A stretch of DNA of 64,000 nucleotides from Mesorhizobium koreense (lineage in GTDB: Bacteria; Pseudomonadota; Alphaproteobacteria; Rhizobiales; Rhizobiaceae). The stretch covers positions 4,971,463 to 5,035,462 of the forward strand of contig NZ_CP134228.1 in NCBI RefSeq assembly GCF_031656215.1, read 5' to 3'. This document shows positions 46,402-55,619 of this stretch, piece by piece. The notes beneath the pieces are model-generated. The model searched no databases. It was given only the letters and a program-made list of their open reading frames with translations, and was not told where the DNA came from. Made by a program: the position numbers and the translations under genes. How positions within the stretch are numbered: the stretch's first letter is position 1; each line of letters begins with the position of its first letter.

Positions 46402-47157
46402 ATGATCGGCTGCCTCATTTTGACAACGCCGCGAAGCGGTTCGAATTGGCTCTCGGATCTGGTTACGAAAACCGGGACGATGGGCAACTGCGTCGAATGG
46501 CTTCATGACGCGCGCCTCGGAGGGAAGCTCAAGAAATTATCCGCTGATGAGCTGAAAAGAGAACTCGTGACGTGCGCGGCTACGGAAAACAGCCGCTTCT
46601 CCCTCAAGATATTTCCATCCCATGTTCGTAAGACATATCGTACATTGAAGACCGATATAATTCGCGATCTCCATGAAGATCACTCTGTATCTTTTGCCGT
46701 TCTCAGAAGACGTGACCGCATAAGGCAATCGATATCTCTATTTCGAAGCAAGACAACCGGCTCCTGGACAAGCCATTCCGATAATTATGCCGAGCCTGTA
46801 TACGACTTTTATAAGATATGTGACTATTATTTTAGACTTGAGCGCGACAATAATTTTTGGGTAAGTTATCTTGAGTTATATCAACTCGATTACAACGTAT
46901 TTTATTATGAAGATATGCTCGAAAGCCCGCGCTCCTGTATTGACTGGATAGCGGCTCAGCTTGATATTGATCCGCCCGACCACATTCCAGACACGAAATT
47001 CGCTATCCAGCGTGATACCATCACGGAAGAATGGGTTGAGCGCTTTCGAAACGATCTGTCGCAGGATCACGTTCTCCAATACGCGGAGGGCCGTGTGGCG
47101 CCGGCAAGAAATGCATCGAATTTTTTAAGATTTCTTACGAAGACACCGCTCCAGTAA
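46402..47157 (+). CDS. Stf0-type sulfotransferase
   Basis: A 251-residue sulfotransferase. The PAPS phosphate-binding loop is LTTPRSGSNWLSDLV at residues 7-21; the 3'-phosphate site is around VLRRRDRIRQSISLFRS near 99-115, and a Trp/Tyr-rich region follows. The N terminus matches Stf0, which puts sulfate on trehalose in mycobacteria; related rhizobial enzymes modify glycolipids or surface sugars. GGGAGGA lies about 11 bases before the ATG. The gene is markedly AT-rich (for example around 46780-46920) compared with its surroundings, a sign of horizontal transfer. Acceptor unknown. Confidence 0.83.
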   Translation: MIGCLILTTPRSGSNWLSDLVTKTGTMGNCVEWLHDARLGGKLKKLSADELKRELVTCAATENSRFSLKIFPSHVRKTYRTLKTDIIRDLHEDHSVSFAVLRRRDRIRQSISLFRSKTTGSWTSHSDNYAEPVYDFYKICDYYFRLERDNNFWVSYLELYQLDYNVFYYEDMLESPRSCIDWIAAQLDIDPPDHIPDTKFAIQRDTITEEWVERFRNDLSQDHVLQYAEGRVAPARNASNFLRFLTKTPLQ

Positions 47158-47315
47158 CAGGAGCGATACTGCTTTGCCCGCGTCGAACGCATCGTCTTGA
47201 AAACCGACGTACAGTGGCAACAGCAACGGGGATGCCGATTGTGCCTGCCCGGGGTAACGCGCGGCACGCAAGCTCCACTTCCCGGGGAAGCGCACGGAGG
47301 ATCCAAGAAGGTCAA

Positions 47316-47330
47316 TTAACGATCCGTTAG
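47316..47330. promoter_or_regulatory. CtrA-like motif upstream of tadD
   Basis: TTAA-N7-TTAG, one base off the TTAA-N7-TTAA consensus of the cell-cycle regulator CtrA, 75 bp before tadD. CtrA controls pilin genes in Caulobacter. A similar near match lies at 57618-57632 next to the flp gene. The motif is short and may arise by chance. Confidence 0.3.
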
Positions 47331-47404
47331 GGTTAACAGAATATTTCTCGGCATGGGAAGGCGACCCGTGCGGGGGCCGTCGTTTTGGTGGAGGTTCCGT
47401 TCCC

Positions 47405-48223
47405 ATGTCGACGTGGCGCACTGGCGGCAAGAACGGGAAACGCCTAGCTCGCAAAATTCTGGCGCTGACACTCGCGGCGGGCGTTGCCGGTTGCGGGCAT
47501 AGCCGGATGACGACAGGCTCCATCCACCCCGCTTCGTCCGAGCCGATCGGGCAGATGACGAGCACCGAGCTCAATTCAGCGCTCACTCAACTTGGCAATA
47601 ACTATGCCGCGAACCCCAAGGACAAGGCAATCTCGCTGAAATATGCCAGCGCGCTCCAGATGGACGGCCGCACCGATCAGTCGCTCGCCGTGATGCGCAA
47701 GCTGGTCATCTATTACCCGAAGGACCGCGACATCCTGGCTGCCTACGGCAAGGCGCTAGCCGCCGACGGACAGCTCGAACAGGCGCTCGACGCAGTCCGA
47801 CGCGCGGAAACGCCGGAATATCCGGATTGGCGCCTGGTTTCGGCGGAAGGCGCGATCCTCGATCAGCTCGGCAAGGCCGATCAGGCGCGCGATCTCTATC
47901 GCAAGGCGCTCGACCTCAAGCCGAACGAGCCGTCGGTGCTCTCCAATCTCGGCATGTCCTATCTTCTGACGGGCGACCTCAAGACGGCCGAGACCTATAT
48001 GCGCTCGGCGGCCTCGCAGCCAGGCGCCGACAGCCGCGTGCGCCAGAACCTCGCCCTCGTGGTCGGCCTGCAGGGCCGGTTCGACGAAGCCGAAAAGATC
48101 GCCAGCGCGGAGCTTCCACCGGATCAGGCTGCGGCCAACGTGGCCTATCTCAGGCAGATGATCAGTCAGCAGAACGCCTGGAGCCAGTTGAAGGACGGCA
48201 AGAAGAAGAAAGCCGTTCAATAG
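47405..48223 (+). CDS. tadD: Tad pilus lipoprotein TadD (tetratricopeptide repeats)
   Basis: A 272-residue protein. The lipobox LAAGVAGCGHS places the lipidated Cys near residue 30. TPR repeats follow from about 60 to 235 (NYAANPKDKAISLKYASAL, YRKALDLKPNEPSVLSNLGM). TadD acts as a periplasmic pilotin-like assembly factor of the Flp pilus. It is transcribed towards the tadC end of the leftward Tad operon and ends in its own terminator, so it is regulated separately. GGTGGAGG lies in front of the ATG. Confidence 0.9.
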   Translation: MSTWRTGGKNGKRLARKILALTLAAGVAGCGHSRMTTGSIHPASSEPIGQMTSTELNSALTQLGNNYAANPKDKAISLKYASALQMDGRTDQSLAVMRKLVIYYPKDRDILAAYGKALAADGQLEQALDAVRRAETPEYPDWRLVSAEGAILDQLGKADQARDLYRKALDLKPNEPSVLSNLGMSYLLTGDLKTAETYMRSAASQPGADSRVRQNLALVVGLQGRFDEAEKIASAELPPDQAAANVAYLRQMISQQNAWSQLKDGKKKKAVQ

Positions 48224-48267
48224 CGGCGCCGACGGCACGCGGTTCACGAATTTCAAACGACAAGAGT

Positions 48268-48294
48268 ACGCCGGCTCAGATCAGCCGGCGTTTC
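48268..48294 (+). terminator. Rho-independent terminator of tadD
   Basis: Stem ACGCCGGCT (48268-48276) and AGCCGGCGT (48283-48291) with a 6-nt loop, followed by TTC. It lies 45 bp after tadD, in the gap between convergent tadD and tadC. Confidence 0.8.
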
Positions 48295-48337
48295 TCCGTG
48301 CAATCATGAATCCAGGAGGCGACCGGCCCCTGCGCCG

Positions 48338-49360
48338 TCACTTGTTCGACGAGACCGAGGTGCCGCCGAAGATACCGCCACGCTGGCTGACGGTGATGCC
48401 GGCCGGGCCCAGGATGATGATGAACAGCACCGGCAGGAAGAACAGGATCATCGGGACCGTCAGCTTCGGCGGCAGCGCGGCCGCCTTCTTCTCGGCCGCC
48501 GTCATGCGCATGTCACGGCTCTCGTTGGCGAGGACACGCAGCGCCTGCGCCACGGGCGTGCCGTAGCGTTCGGCCTGAGTGAGCGCCTGCGAGACACTCT
48601 TGACCGATTCCAGCCCCGTGCGCGTGGCCAGGTTTTCATAAGCCTGCTTGCGCTCCTGCAGGAAGGACAGTTCGGCGTTGGTGAGCACGAATTCTTCCGC
48701 CAGTTCGACCGATTGCGAGCCGATCTCATCCGCGACCTTGCGGAAAGCCGCCTCGACGGACATGCCCGATTCCACGCAGATCAGCATGAGATCCAGCGCG
48801 TCCGGCCAGGCAAGCTGGATCGACGCCTTGCGCTTGCTGGCGCGGTTGGAAACGTAGACGATCGGGGCATAGAAACCCGCATAGGCCGCCAGGACGCAGA
48901 CGAAGAACTTGACGAATGTCGGCTTGTCGGCAAGGCCGCCGAGAAGAAAGATATAGGCAAGCGCGAGCGCCAAACCGGCGAACGGCAGGACCAGTCGGAA
49001 GAAAAGAAACTTCGTTACCGGGTTCTGGCCGCGAAAGCCGGCTACCTTGAGCTTGTCCAGCGTCTTCTGGTCGACGAGAGCCCTGCGCAGGTCGAGCTTG
49101 TCGACGATATTGCGCATGCCGATCGACTGTTCTTCGCGCAAGCCTCCCTTGCGGCGGCGGTCGGCTTCCGCTTGCAAACGCGCGCGCTGCTTCGCGCGCA
49201 GTTCCTCGCGCTCGAGTGCGACTGTCTTCATACGTGCCTTGAGCGGATTGCCGCCGAAGGCCGGAAGCGCGGTGAATGCCGTAGCGAAAACCGCGATGCC
49301 TACGAGCAGAGCGATCAGGAATGACGGATCCGAAAGCGATTTGGCTACCTGGTCGACCAT
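48338..49360 (-). CDS. tadC: Tad pilus inner-membrane platform protein TadC
   Basis: A 340-residue T2SSF-domain protein with membrane segments near the N terminus (about 15-35), at about 125-170, and at the C terminus (about 300-325). The cytoplasmic T2SSF part has WPDALDLMLICVESGMSVEA near 190 and ESRDMRMTAAEKKAAALPPK near 278. With TadB it forms the platform that couples the CpaF ATPase to pilin extrusion. It is the last gene of the leftward operon; TadB lies 9 bp upstream. Confidence 0.93.
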   Translation of the reverse strand: MVDQVAKSLSDPSFLIALLVGIAVFATAFTALPAFGGNPLKARMKTVALEREELRAKQRARLQAEADRRRKGGLREEQSIGMRNIVDKLDLRRALVDQKTLDKLKVAGFRGQNPVTKFLFFRLVLPFAGLALALAYIFLLGGLADKPTFVKFFVCVLAAYAGFYAPIVYVSNRASKRKASIQLAWPDALDLMLICVESGMSVEAAFRKVADEIGSQSVELAEEFVLTNAELSFLQERKQAYENLATRTGLESVKSVSQALTQAERYGTPVAQALRVLANESRDMRMTAAEKKAAALPPKLTVPMILFFLPVLFIIILGPAGITVSQRGGIFGGTSVSSNK

Positions 49361-49369
49361 GGCTAGGTT

Positions 49370-50383
49370 CTACACCTCGAAATTCATCATCTTCTTCATG
49401 GTGAAGATGCCCATCGACATCCAAACCGCCGCGATGCCCAGCAGCAGATGACCGGTGCTCGTGGTGAAAAGCGGCATGATGTAGGAAGGGCTCGAAATGT
49501 AGACCAGCCCGGCGACGATGATCGGGAGCGCGCCGATGATTGCGGCTGAAGCTTTTGCCTCCATCGCCAGCGCCTGGATCTTCGCCTTCATCTTCTTGCG
49601 GTCGCGCAGGACGCGCGAAAGGTTGCCGAGCGCCTCGGAGAGATTGCCGCCGGCCTGGCTCTGTATCTGGATGACGATGCCGAAGAAACTCGCTTCCGGG
49701 CAGGGCATGGTCTCCGACATGCGCATCGCCGCGTCGGGGATGGACAAGCCCATCTGCTGGGATTCGACGATGCGGCGGAATTCGGCCCGCACCGGCTCCC
49801 GCGACTCGCTCGCGATCAGGCGTACGGCGTCGTTCAAGGGCAGGCCGGATTTGACAGCGCGGACGATGACGTCGAGGGCGTTCGGAAATTCGTTGAGGAA
49901 GGCCTTTATCCGGCGCTTACGGATAAACATCACCAGCCATCTCGGGATGCCGAAGGCTCCGGCGAGCAGCGCGCCGGGAACGACGTAGAGCGGGGCGCCG
50001 ACCAGGAACACAATCGTCGAGAGGAAGAGGCCGCAAAGCGCGGAGTACAGGTAGAACCGCTCCATGGAGAGATGCAGGCCGGCCTGACGTATCTGCACCT
50101 TCAGGGGCGGTTTCTTGACGCTCCGGTCCTTCACCTTCTGCTTCTCGTCCAGTTCCTTCAGCGATTCCTGGATCGACTTGCGGCGCTTGGCGACTTCGGC
50201 CAGGCGGTCGCGAGAAGCCTTCACGCTAAGGCGGTCGGTGTCGGCGCTTTTCACCGTCCGGAGACGCTTTTCCGCCTTCTGTTCGTTCGAGATGCGCGTG
50301 AACAGGAAGGCATAGGCGACGGCGCCCGCGCTGCTCCCGGCAAGGAGCACGAAGAGAAGGACGGTGCCGTCGATACCGAACAT
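49370..50383 (-). CDS. tadB: Tad pilus inner-membrane platform protein TadB
   Basis: A 337-residue T2SSF-domain protein: a first membrane segment at about 6-26, two near 105-150, a cytoplasmic domain with FLNEFPNALDVIVRAVKSG near 168, and C-terminal segments near 275-335. A basic linker (about 35-95, for example ASRDRLAEVAKRRKSIQESL) is typical of TadB. It is a partner of TadC and sits between cpaF and tadC with gaps of 29 and 9 bp. Confidence 0.93.
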   Translation of the reverse strand: MFGIDGTVLLFVLLAGSSAGAVAYAFLFTRISNEQKAEKRLRTVKSADTDRLSVKASRDRLAEVAKRRKSIQESLKELDEKQKVKDRSVKKPPLKVQIRQAGLHLSMERFYLYSALCGLFLSTIVFLVGAPLYVVPGALLAGAFGIPRWLVMFIRKRRIKAFLNEFPNALDVIVRAVKSGLPLNDAVRLIASESREPVRAEFRRIVESQQMGLSIPDAAMRMSETMPCPEASFFGIVIQIQSQAGGNLSEALGNLSRVLRDRKKMKAKIQALAMEAKASAAIIGALPIIVAGLVYISSPSYIMPLFTTSTGHLLLGIAAVWMSMGIFTMKKMMNFEV

Positions 50384-50412
50384 TTCCTACTTGCCCAACT
50401 TCTCAAAAGCGG

Positions 50413-51903
50413 TCACTCGGCCCGCTTTTCCATGGCCTCGAGAGCGCCGGCCAGACGCTGCTCCTCGTTGTAGTAGCGCGCCCTCTCCCAGAAATGCGGC
50501 CGGCCGATGCCGGTCGAAACATGCTCGCCGATCAACCTGCCCGAGGAGTCCTCGCCCTTGATGTTGTAGACGACGATGTCCTGGGTGATGACGACGTCCC
50601 CTTCCATGCCGACCACCTCGGTGATGTGCGTGATGCGGCGGGAGCCGTCGCGAAGACGGGCGGCCTGGATGATGACGTCGATCGAGCCGGTGATGATCTC
50701 GCGCACCGTCTTCGGCGGCAGCGAATAGCCGCCCATGGCGATCATCGATTCCATACGGTTCAGGCATTCGCGCGGAGAGTTCGAGTGGATGGTGCCCATC
50801 GAACCGTCGTGGCCAGTGTTCATCGCCTGCAGGAGATCGAATACCTCGGGTCCGCGTACCTCGCCCACGATGATCCGTTCCGGACGCATACGCAGGCAGT
50901 TCTTGACGAGATCGCGCATCGTCACCTCACCCTCCCCTTCGAGGTTCGGCGGACGCGTTTCGAGGCGCACGGTATGCGGCTGCTGGAGCTGCAGTTCGGC
51001 GGAGTCCTCGCAGGTGATGATGCGCTCGTCGCGATCGATATAGTTGGTCAGGCAGTTGAGGAGCGTCGTCTTGCCCGATCCGGTGCCGCCCGAGATAACG
51101 ACATTGCAGCGCACGCGCCCGATGATCTTGAGGATCTCCGCGCCGGGTGGCGAAATAGCGCCGAACTTGACGAGCTGGTCGAGCGTCAGCTTGTCCTTCT
51201 TGAACTTGCGGATGGTGAGCGCGGTCCCGTCGATGGAAAGCGGCGGGGCGATGACGTTGACGCGGCTGCCGTCCGGCAGGCGGGCGTCGCAGATCGGGCT
51301 CGATTCGTCTACGCGGCGTCCGACCTGGCTGACGATGCGCTGACAGACGTTGAGGAGCTGCTGATTGTCGCGGAACCGGATACCGGTCTGCTCGACCTTG
51401 CCGTTGACCTCGATATAGACCTGCTTGGCGCCGTTGACCATGATGTCGGCGATGTCGTCGCGCGCGAGCAGCGGCTCGAGGGGGCCGTAGCCGAGCACGT
51501 CGTTGCAGATATCCTCGAGCAGTTCCTCCTGCTCGGAGATCGACATCGCGAAATTCTTGATCGCGATGATGTCGTTGACGATGTCGCGGATTTCCTCGCG
51601 TGCGCTGTCTGGATCGAGCTTGGCAAGCTGCGAGAGATCGATCGTGTCGATGAGCGCGGAGAAGACCTGGCTCTTCGTGTCGTAATAGGATTCGCTGCGT
51701 TCGCGCGCCATCGGGCGGGATGCAGGAGCGGAAGGCGCCTGCTGCGGCACTCTGGGCGCTGCCGGCGCGACCGCGGCTCGCGGCTCGCTTTGACGCGGCT
51801 CGGGCGGACGCGGCGCGGCGACGGCCACGTCGCCGGACAGAGACGTCGGATGGATATCCGGCACGCCTCTGTCTCCTGGGTTGTTGCCTCGCTTACCAAA
51901 CAT
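50413..51903 (-). CDS. cpaF: Tad pilus assembly ATPase CpaF/TadA
   Basis: A 496-residue secretion ATPase of the VirB11/PulE superfamily. The first 70 residues are Pro/Ala-rich and disordered. The N-terminal domain spans about 75-230. Walker A is [15 protein letters not shown] at about 271-285, the Asp box is in [14 protein letters not shown] near 293-306, and Walker B is [20 protein letters not shown] near 335. It hydrolyses ATP to extend, and perhaps retract, the Flp pilus. It lies between cpaE and tadB. Confidence 0.95.
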   Translation of the reverse strand: MFGKRGNNPGDRGVPDIHPTSLSGDVAVAAPRPPEPRQSEPRAAVAPAAPRVPQQAPSAPASRPMARERSESYYDTKSQVFSALIDTIDLSQLAKLDPDSAREEIRDIVNDIIAIKNFAMSISEQEELLEDICNDVLGYGPLEPLLARDDIADIMVNGAKQVYIEVNGKVEQTGIRFRDNQQLLNVCQRIVSQVGRRVDESSPICDARLPDGSRVNVIAPPLSIDGTALTIRKFKKDKLTLDQLVKFGAISPPGAEILKIIGRVRCNVVISGGTGSGKTTLLNCLTNYIDRDERIITCEDSAELQLQQPHTVRLETRPPNLEGEGEVTMRDLVKNCLRMRPERIIVGEVRGPEVFDLLQAMNTGHDGSMGTIHSNSPRECLNRMESMIAMGGYSLPPKTVREIITGSIDVIIQAARLRDGSRRITHITEVVGMEGDVVITQDIVVYNIKGEDSSGRLIGEHVSTGIGRPHFWERARYYNEEQRLAGALEAMEKRAE

Positions 51904-51933
51904 GACGGCTGAACCAGTCCAATCGAGCAGACA

Positions 51934-53223
51934 CTATTTCTTCGCCTTGAGCGCCTTCATCCGGCCGAGAAGATTTCCCAGGCCGGGCTTCTTCTTCGCC
52001 TTCACTTCGCTTCGTCCGGTCAGGACGTGGGCCATCTCTACCATCGAGTTAACGATCGCATGCTTAGCATCCATCTCGCCGAGCATGCGGCCGTTATTGG
52101 CGGCGTTGCCGAAAAGTTGTGGGTCGAAGGGGATGACCGCGAGTGGGGTCAACTCCAACGGTTCCGCGAATTCCTTGGCGGATATCTCGGGGCGTTTGGG
52201 AACGCCGACCTGGTTGACGATGAGATGTGGCGGAGCGTCGTTCGGACGCAGCTTCCTCAGCGTGTCGATCAAATTCTTGGCGTTGCGGAGATTGGCAAGT
52301 TCCGGCGTGGCGGTGATCACGATCTCGTCGGCCTGGGAGAGCGTCGTGCGTGTCCAGCCGTTCCAGACATGCGGAATGTCGAGAACAAGCTGCGGCGCGC
52401 TGCGCTGCGCGATCTCGATGAGCTGGGAGAACGCGTCGCCGTCGAAATCGTACACGCGCTCAAGAGTGGAGGGCGCGGCAAGCAGCGACAGGTGCTCGGC
52501 GCATTGGGCGAGCAGCCGGTCGAGATAGACCTCGTCGATGCGCTCCGGCGAGAATACGGCCTCGGCAATACCCTGCGCCGGATCCTGGTCGAAGTTGATA
52601 TTCGCCGTTCCGAAGGCGAGGTCCATATCGGCGACCACGACCTCGGTACTGAAAAGGGTAGACATGCTCCAGGCGACGTTATGCGCGATGGTCGAGGAGC
52701 CGACGCCGCCCTTGGCCCCGATAAAGGCGATGGAGCGGCCCATGGGATCGGCTTCCGGATCGATGAATATCGCCGATATGACCGCGACGATATCGGCCAT
52801 CGAAACCGGAGCTACGACATATTCGGAGATGCCGGAGCGGATCAGTTCGCGGTAGAGCCATACGTCGTTGTAGTGGCCGATGATGACGACCTTGGAACTC
52901 GGATCGCATACTTCCGAAAGCTGCCGGAGCGATGCGAGCAGTTCCTTGGGCTCGCGACGTGATTCCAGAAGGATGAGGTTAGGCGTCGGCGCCGAGCGGT
53001 AGAATTCGATCGCCGTTTCGATGCCGCCCATATGCACCTTGAGATGGGCCTTGGCCATGCGCCGGTCCTCGCCGGCGCGTTCGATCGGACCGGAGACGCC
53101 TTCCGTTTCGCAAAAAGCCTGGATCGAGATGCGCGGAACGGGTCGCAAGGCGTTCATCGCCGCGACATCCTGCTGCTGGGTCTCCTCGCGGTCGGGAGCG
53201 GATTCGTATGCGAGATTGCTCAT
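51934..53223 (-). CDS. cpaE: Tad pilus localisation protein CpaE/TadZ
   Basis: A 429-residue protein. The N-terminal receiver-like domain at about 28-155 lacks a clear phospho-Asp context. The C-terminal ParA/MinD-type ATPase has the deviant Walker A FIGAKGGVGSSTIAHNVAW at about 167-185 and VVADMDLAFGTANI near 204. CpaE/TadZ marks the pole where the Tad machine assembles. Note Ser in GGVGSST in place of the usual Lys/Thr of GKTT. It is encoded 40 bp downstream of cpaD. Confidence 0.93.
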   Translation of the reverse strand: MSNLAYESAPDREETQQQDVAAMNALRPVPRISIQAFCETEGVSGPIERAGEDRRMAKAHLKVHMGGIETAIEFYRSAPTPNLILLESRREPKELLASLRQLSEVCDPSSKVVIIGHYNDVWLYRELIRSGISEYVVAPVSMADIVAVISAIFIDPEADPMGRSIAFIGAKGGVGSSTIAHNVAWSMSTLFSTEVVVADMDLAFGTANINFDQDPAQGIAEAVFSPERIDEVYLDRLLAQCAEHLSLLAAPSTLERVYDFDGDAFSQLIEIAQRSAPQLVLDIPHVWNGWTRTTLSQADEIVITATPELANLRNAKNLIDTLRKLRPNDAPPHLIVNQVGVPKRPEISAKEFAEPLELTPLAVIPFDPQLFGNAANNGRMLGEMDAKHAIVNSMVEMAHVLTGRSEVKAKKKPGLGNLLGRMKALKAKK

Positions 53224-53262
53224 GGACGTGCTCTCTTGATGCTCCGGCGCAGGCTGGACAAG

Positions 53263-53997
53263 TCAGTATTCCACTTCGGAATTGCCCAGGAATTCACCCG
53301 AGATGCCCCTGCCGCGATAGACGTTGATAACGTTGTTGCGGTTCGCAGCGTCGATATCACCCATCTTGCGCGGCCCGATCAGGTCGTTTGGATTGGCCAC
53401 CTGCGCGGCCAGGTTGCGCTGATAGGAGCAGCCGAAATCGGCGTAGTGCTTGTTTTCCGAGTTCTTCATGAGGTCTTCGGGCCACCGGCCGCACGGGCCG
53501 GCGGAGGCAACGACCTTCGAATAGGAGACACGGATCGGCGGCTGCGAATCCGGTGCGTTCACACGGTAGGAAAGGATGGTGATGCGGCCGCGCGGTACGC
53601 CCGCGCTCCTCGCCACCTCCGCCAGGCCGGCGGCGGCTCTCCGCGCCGCGGCCTCGTTCGCGGAGCCTTCCGGAAGAAGGATCTGCACGACGGATGCCGC
53701 GCTGCGGTCATAAGAACCCAGGAAGCCTTGAAGCTGCTCGCGCTGCGAGCGTGTCATCCCGCGATCCGCCGCGCCGACGGGAATGTCGGTCACCTGCTCC
53801 TTTTCCGAGATGACGATAGGGTGGCTCGTGCGGTAGTCGTCGGGGATCGCGCCGACGATGACGTGGTCGCGCCCGACACAGCCGGCAAGGAGCGAAAGGC
53901 CGAAAACGGCAGCCATCGGATAGAGGCCAAGCCGGATGCGCGCGCCGGAGCGGCGCTTGTCCCGGCCGAGGCTGTTCTTCATTCTGGCGTCGGACAT
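53263..53997 (-). CDS. cpaD: Tad pilus assembly lipoprotein CpaD
   Basis: A 244-residue lipoprotein. A signal with lipobox LSLLAGCVG puts the lipidated Cys at about residue 40. The CpaD domain follows, with YDRSAASVVQILLPEGSANE near 115 and FGCSYQRNLAAQVANPNDLI near 205. The family is thought to help the CpaC secretin insert in the outer membrane. The gene lies 15 bp downstream of cpaC and 39 bp upstream of cpaE. Confidence 0.92.
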   Translation of the reverse strand: MSDARMKNSLGRDKRRSGARIRLGLYPMAAVFGLSLLAGCVGRDHVIVGAIPDDYRTSHPIVISEKEQVTDIPVGAADRGMTRSQREQLQGFLGSYDRSAASVVQILLPEGSANEAAARRAAAGLAEVARSAGVPRGRITILSYRVNAPDSQPPIRVSYSKVVASAGPCGRWPEDLMKNSENKHYADFGCSYQRNLAAQVANPNDLIGPRKMGDIDAANRNNVINVYRGRGISGEFLGNSEVEY

Positions 53998-54012
53998 GTC
54001 CGTGGTCCCCGA

Positions 54013-55596
54013 TTACTTGTAAATGTAGCCGACGACGCCGTGGTAACGGCCGTCCGGCAAGCTCGTGCGCATGGTGCCGTAGACGCGGTTGACGCGACCG
54101 AGGAACATGCCGGCACCATCGCTCGGCGGATTGAAATTGTCGTCCGGCTTGGAGAGCTGGTTGCGCGCGACAGGCCGCACCAGATAGGGCGTGATGATGA
54201 TGACCAGCTCGCTCTCGTTGCGGACGAAGTCGCGGCTGCGGAAGAAGGTACCGAGCACGGGTATCTTGGAAAGCCCGGGCAGGCCGTTCATCGCCTGGCG
54301 AACGTCGTCCTGGACCAGCCCGGCGATCATCATCGAGCCGCCGGAGGGAAGTTCCACGGTCGTATCGGCCAGACGCTTGCGGATGGAGATGATGTTGGTC
54401 CCGGGCGCCGAGCCCGCCTGATTCGGCTGAATTGAAACCGATCCCTCGGTCGTCGGTTCGGAAACGGAGGTGCGTACTTTCAGGCTGATGCGCCCGGCGG
54501 AGAGCACCACCGGCTGGAATTCCAGCCCGATGCCGTATTCGACCTTGCTGATCCCATAGGTCAGCTTGCCCGTCCGGTTGTCGGAGGAAACGTTGGAATC
54601 AGCGCTTGTGATGATGTTGTACTCGCCGCCCACCCTGAAGGTGGCTTTCTCGCCCGACACGGCGGTCAATGTCGGCTCGGCCAACGTCTTCATGACACCG
54701 GTCTGCTCCATCGCATTCAGATAGGAGCTGATCGGCGAGGAGGTCGAATTATTCCCGAGCATCAGTCCGGAACCCGAGAGCGTCTTGCCAAGGCCGGTGA
54801 AAGTGTCGCTGATGGCGCCCCAGGAAATCCCGTTGGAACTTCCGGCGGCAAAAAGATTCATGCCGAGCTGCTTCATGACGTTACGGCTGACCTCCGCCAC
54901 CGTCACCTTCAGGCTCACCTGATCCTCTCCGATGATCTGCAGGAGGTTGATGATGGCGCTCTTCTGCCTGGTCTGGTCGGGGTTGTTGATGTCCACGCCG
55001 CCGACAGCCGCGCCACCCGCGGCGGTCTGTGCATACTGGCCGGTCGTCGCCTCGCCGCCGGTCACGAAGGCAGTGGCGAGTTGCACCGCGCGCGTCGCGT
55101 CGAGAGGTGTCTCAACCGTGCCCGAGAGGACGACGTTGTCGTTTACGAGCTCGACCTTGATATCGGAATCGGGGATGTACTTGCTGAGATACCCTTCCAG
55201 ACCCGACACATCGCGTTCGATGGTCAGATCCAGCGCGGCGATCTGCTGGCCGTTGGCGCCGAAGACGAAGACGTTGGTCTGGCCGACCTGCTTGCCGAAC
55301 AGGTAGATGCGGCGCGAGGTCCGGGTGACGGCGTCGGCAACGCTCGGATTGGCGACGAGAATGTCGTAGGCGTCCTGCGGCAGGTCGATGACGATCGACT
55401 TGTTCAGTCCGAGCTTGATACGCTGGCCGGCGGAGGAGGAAGCGATGCGCGTATGGCTACTCCCCCCATCCATGTCGGCCGCAATCGCGGGAGGCACGGC
55501 CGCCGAAGCCAGCAGGAACAGCGACGCCGTGCAGGCGGCAAGGGCCTCGAGCTTTTTCCGGGACAGGCCGGAACCGTTCATTCGATGCGCCGTCAT
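54013..55596 (-). CDS. cpaC: Tad pilus outer-membrane secretin CpaC/RcpA
   Basis: A 527-residue secretin. The signal peptide covers about 1-41, ending AAVPPAIAA. The N-terminal domain (GLNKSIVIDLPQDAYDILVA near 62) is followed by a BON-like part and the secretin domain from about 215, ending with VPVLGTFFRSRD-like KIPVLGTFFRSRDFVRNES near 435 and VIITPYLVRPV. It forms the outer-membrane channel for the pilus. ATG 55596 has AGAGGGA about 10 bases upstream. ATG 55623, overlapping the cpaB stop (ATGA), is the alternative and would add nine residues. Confidence 0.92.
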   Translation of the reverse strand: MTAHRMNGSGLSRKKLEALAACTASLFLLASAAVPPAIAADMDGGSSHTRIASSSAGQRIKLGLNKSIVIDLPQDAYDILVANPSVADAVTRTSRRIYLFGKQVGQTNVFVFGANGQQIAALDLTIERDVSGLEGYLSKYIPDSDIKVELVNDNVVLSGTVETPLDATRAVQLATAFVTGGEATTGQYAQTAAGGAAVGGVDINNPDQTRQKSAIINLLQIIGEDQVSLKVTVAEVSRNVMKQLGMNLFAAGSSNGISWGAISDTFTGLGKTLSGSGLMLGNNSTSSPISSYLNAMEQTGVMKTLAEPTLTAVSGEKATFRVGGEYNIITSADSNVSSDNRTGKLTYGISKVEYGIGLEFQPVVLSAGRISLKVRTSVSEPTTEGSVSIQPNQAGSAPGTNIISIRKRLADTTVELPSGGSMMIAGLVQDDVRQAMNGLPGLSKIPVLGTFFRSRDFVRNESELVIIITPYLVRPVARNQLSKPDDNFNPPSDGAGMFLGRVNRVYGTMRTSLPDGRYHGVVGYIYK

Positions 55597-55619
55597 GATC
55601 GGCAGGTCCCTCTTTCGCG

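Noticed and set aside
50494..51912. A 472-residue rightward open frame over cpaF
   Set aside because: Antisense shadow of the ATPase gene; composition is Asp/Arg/His-rich and has no start signal.
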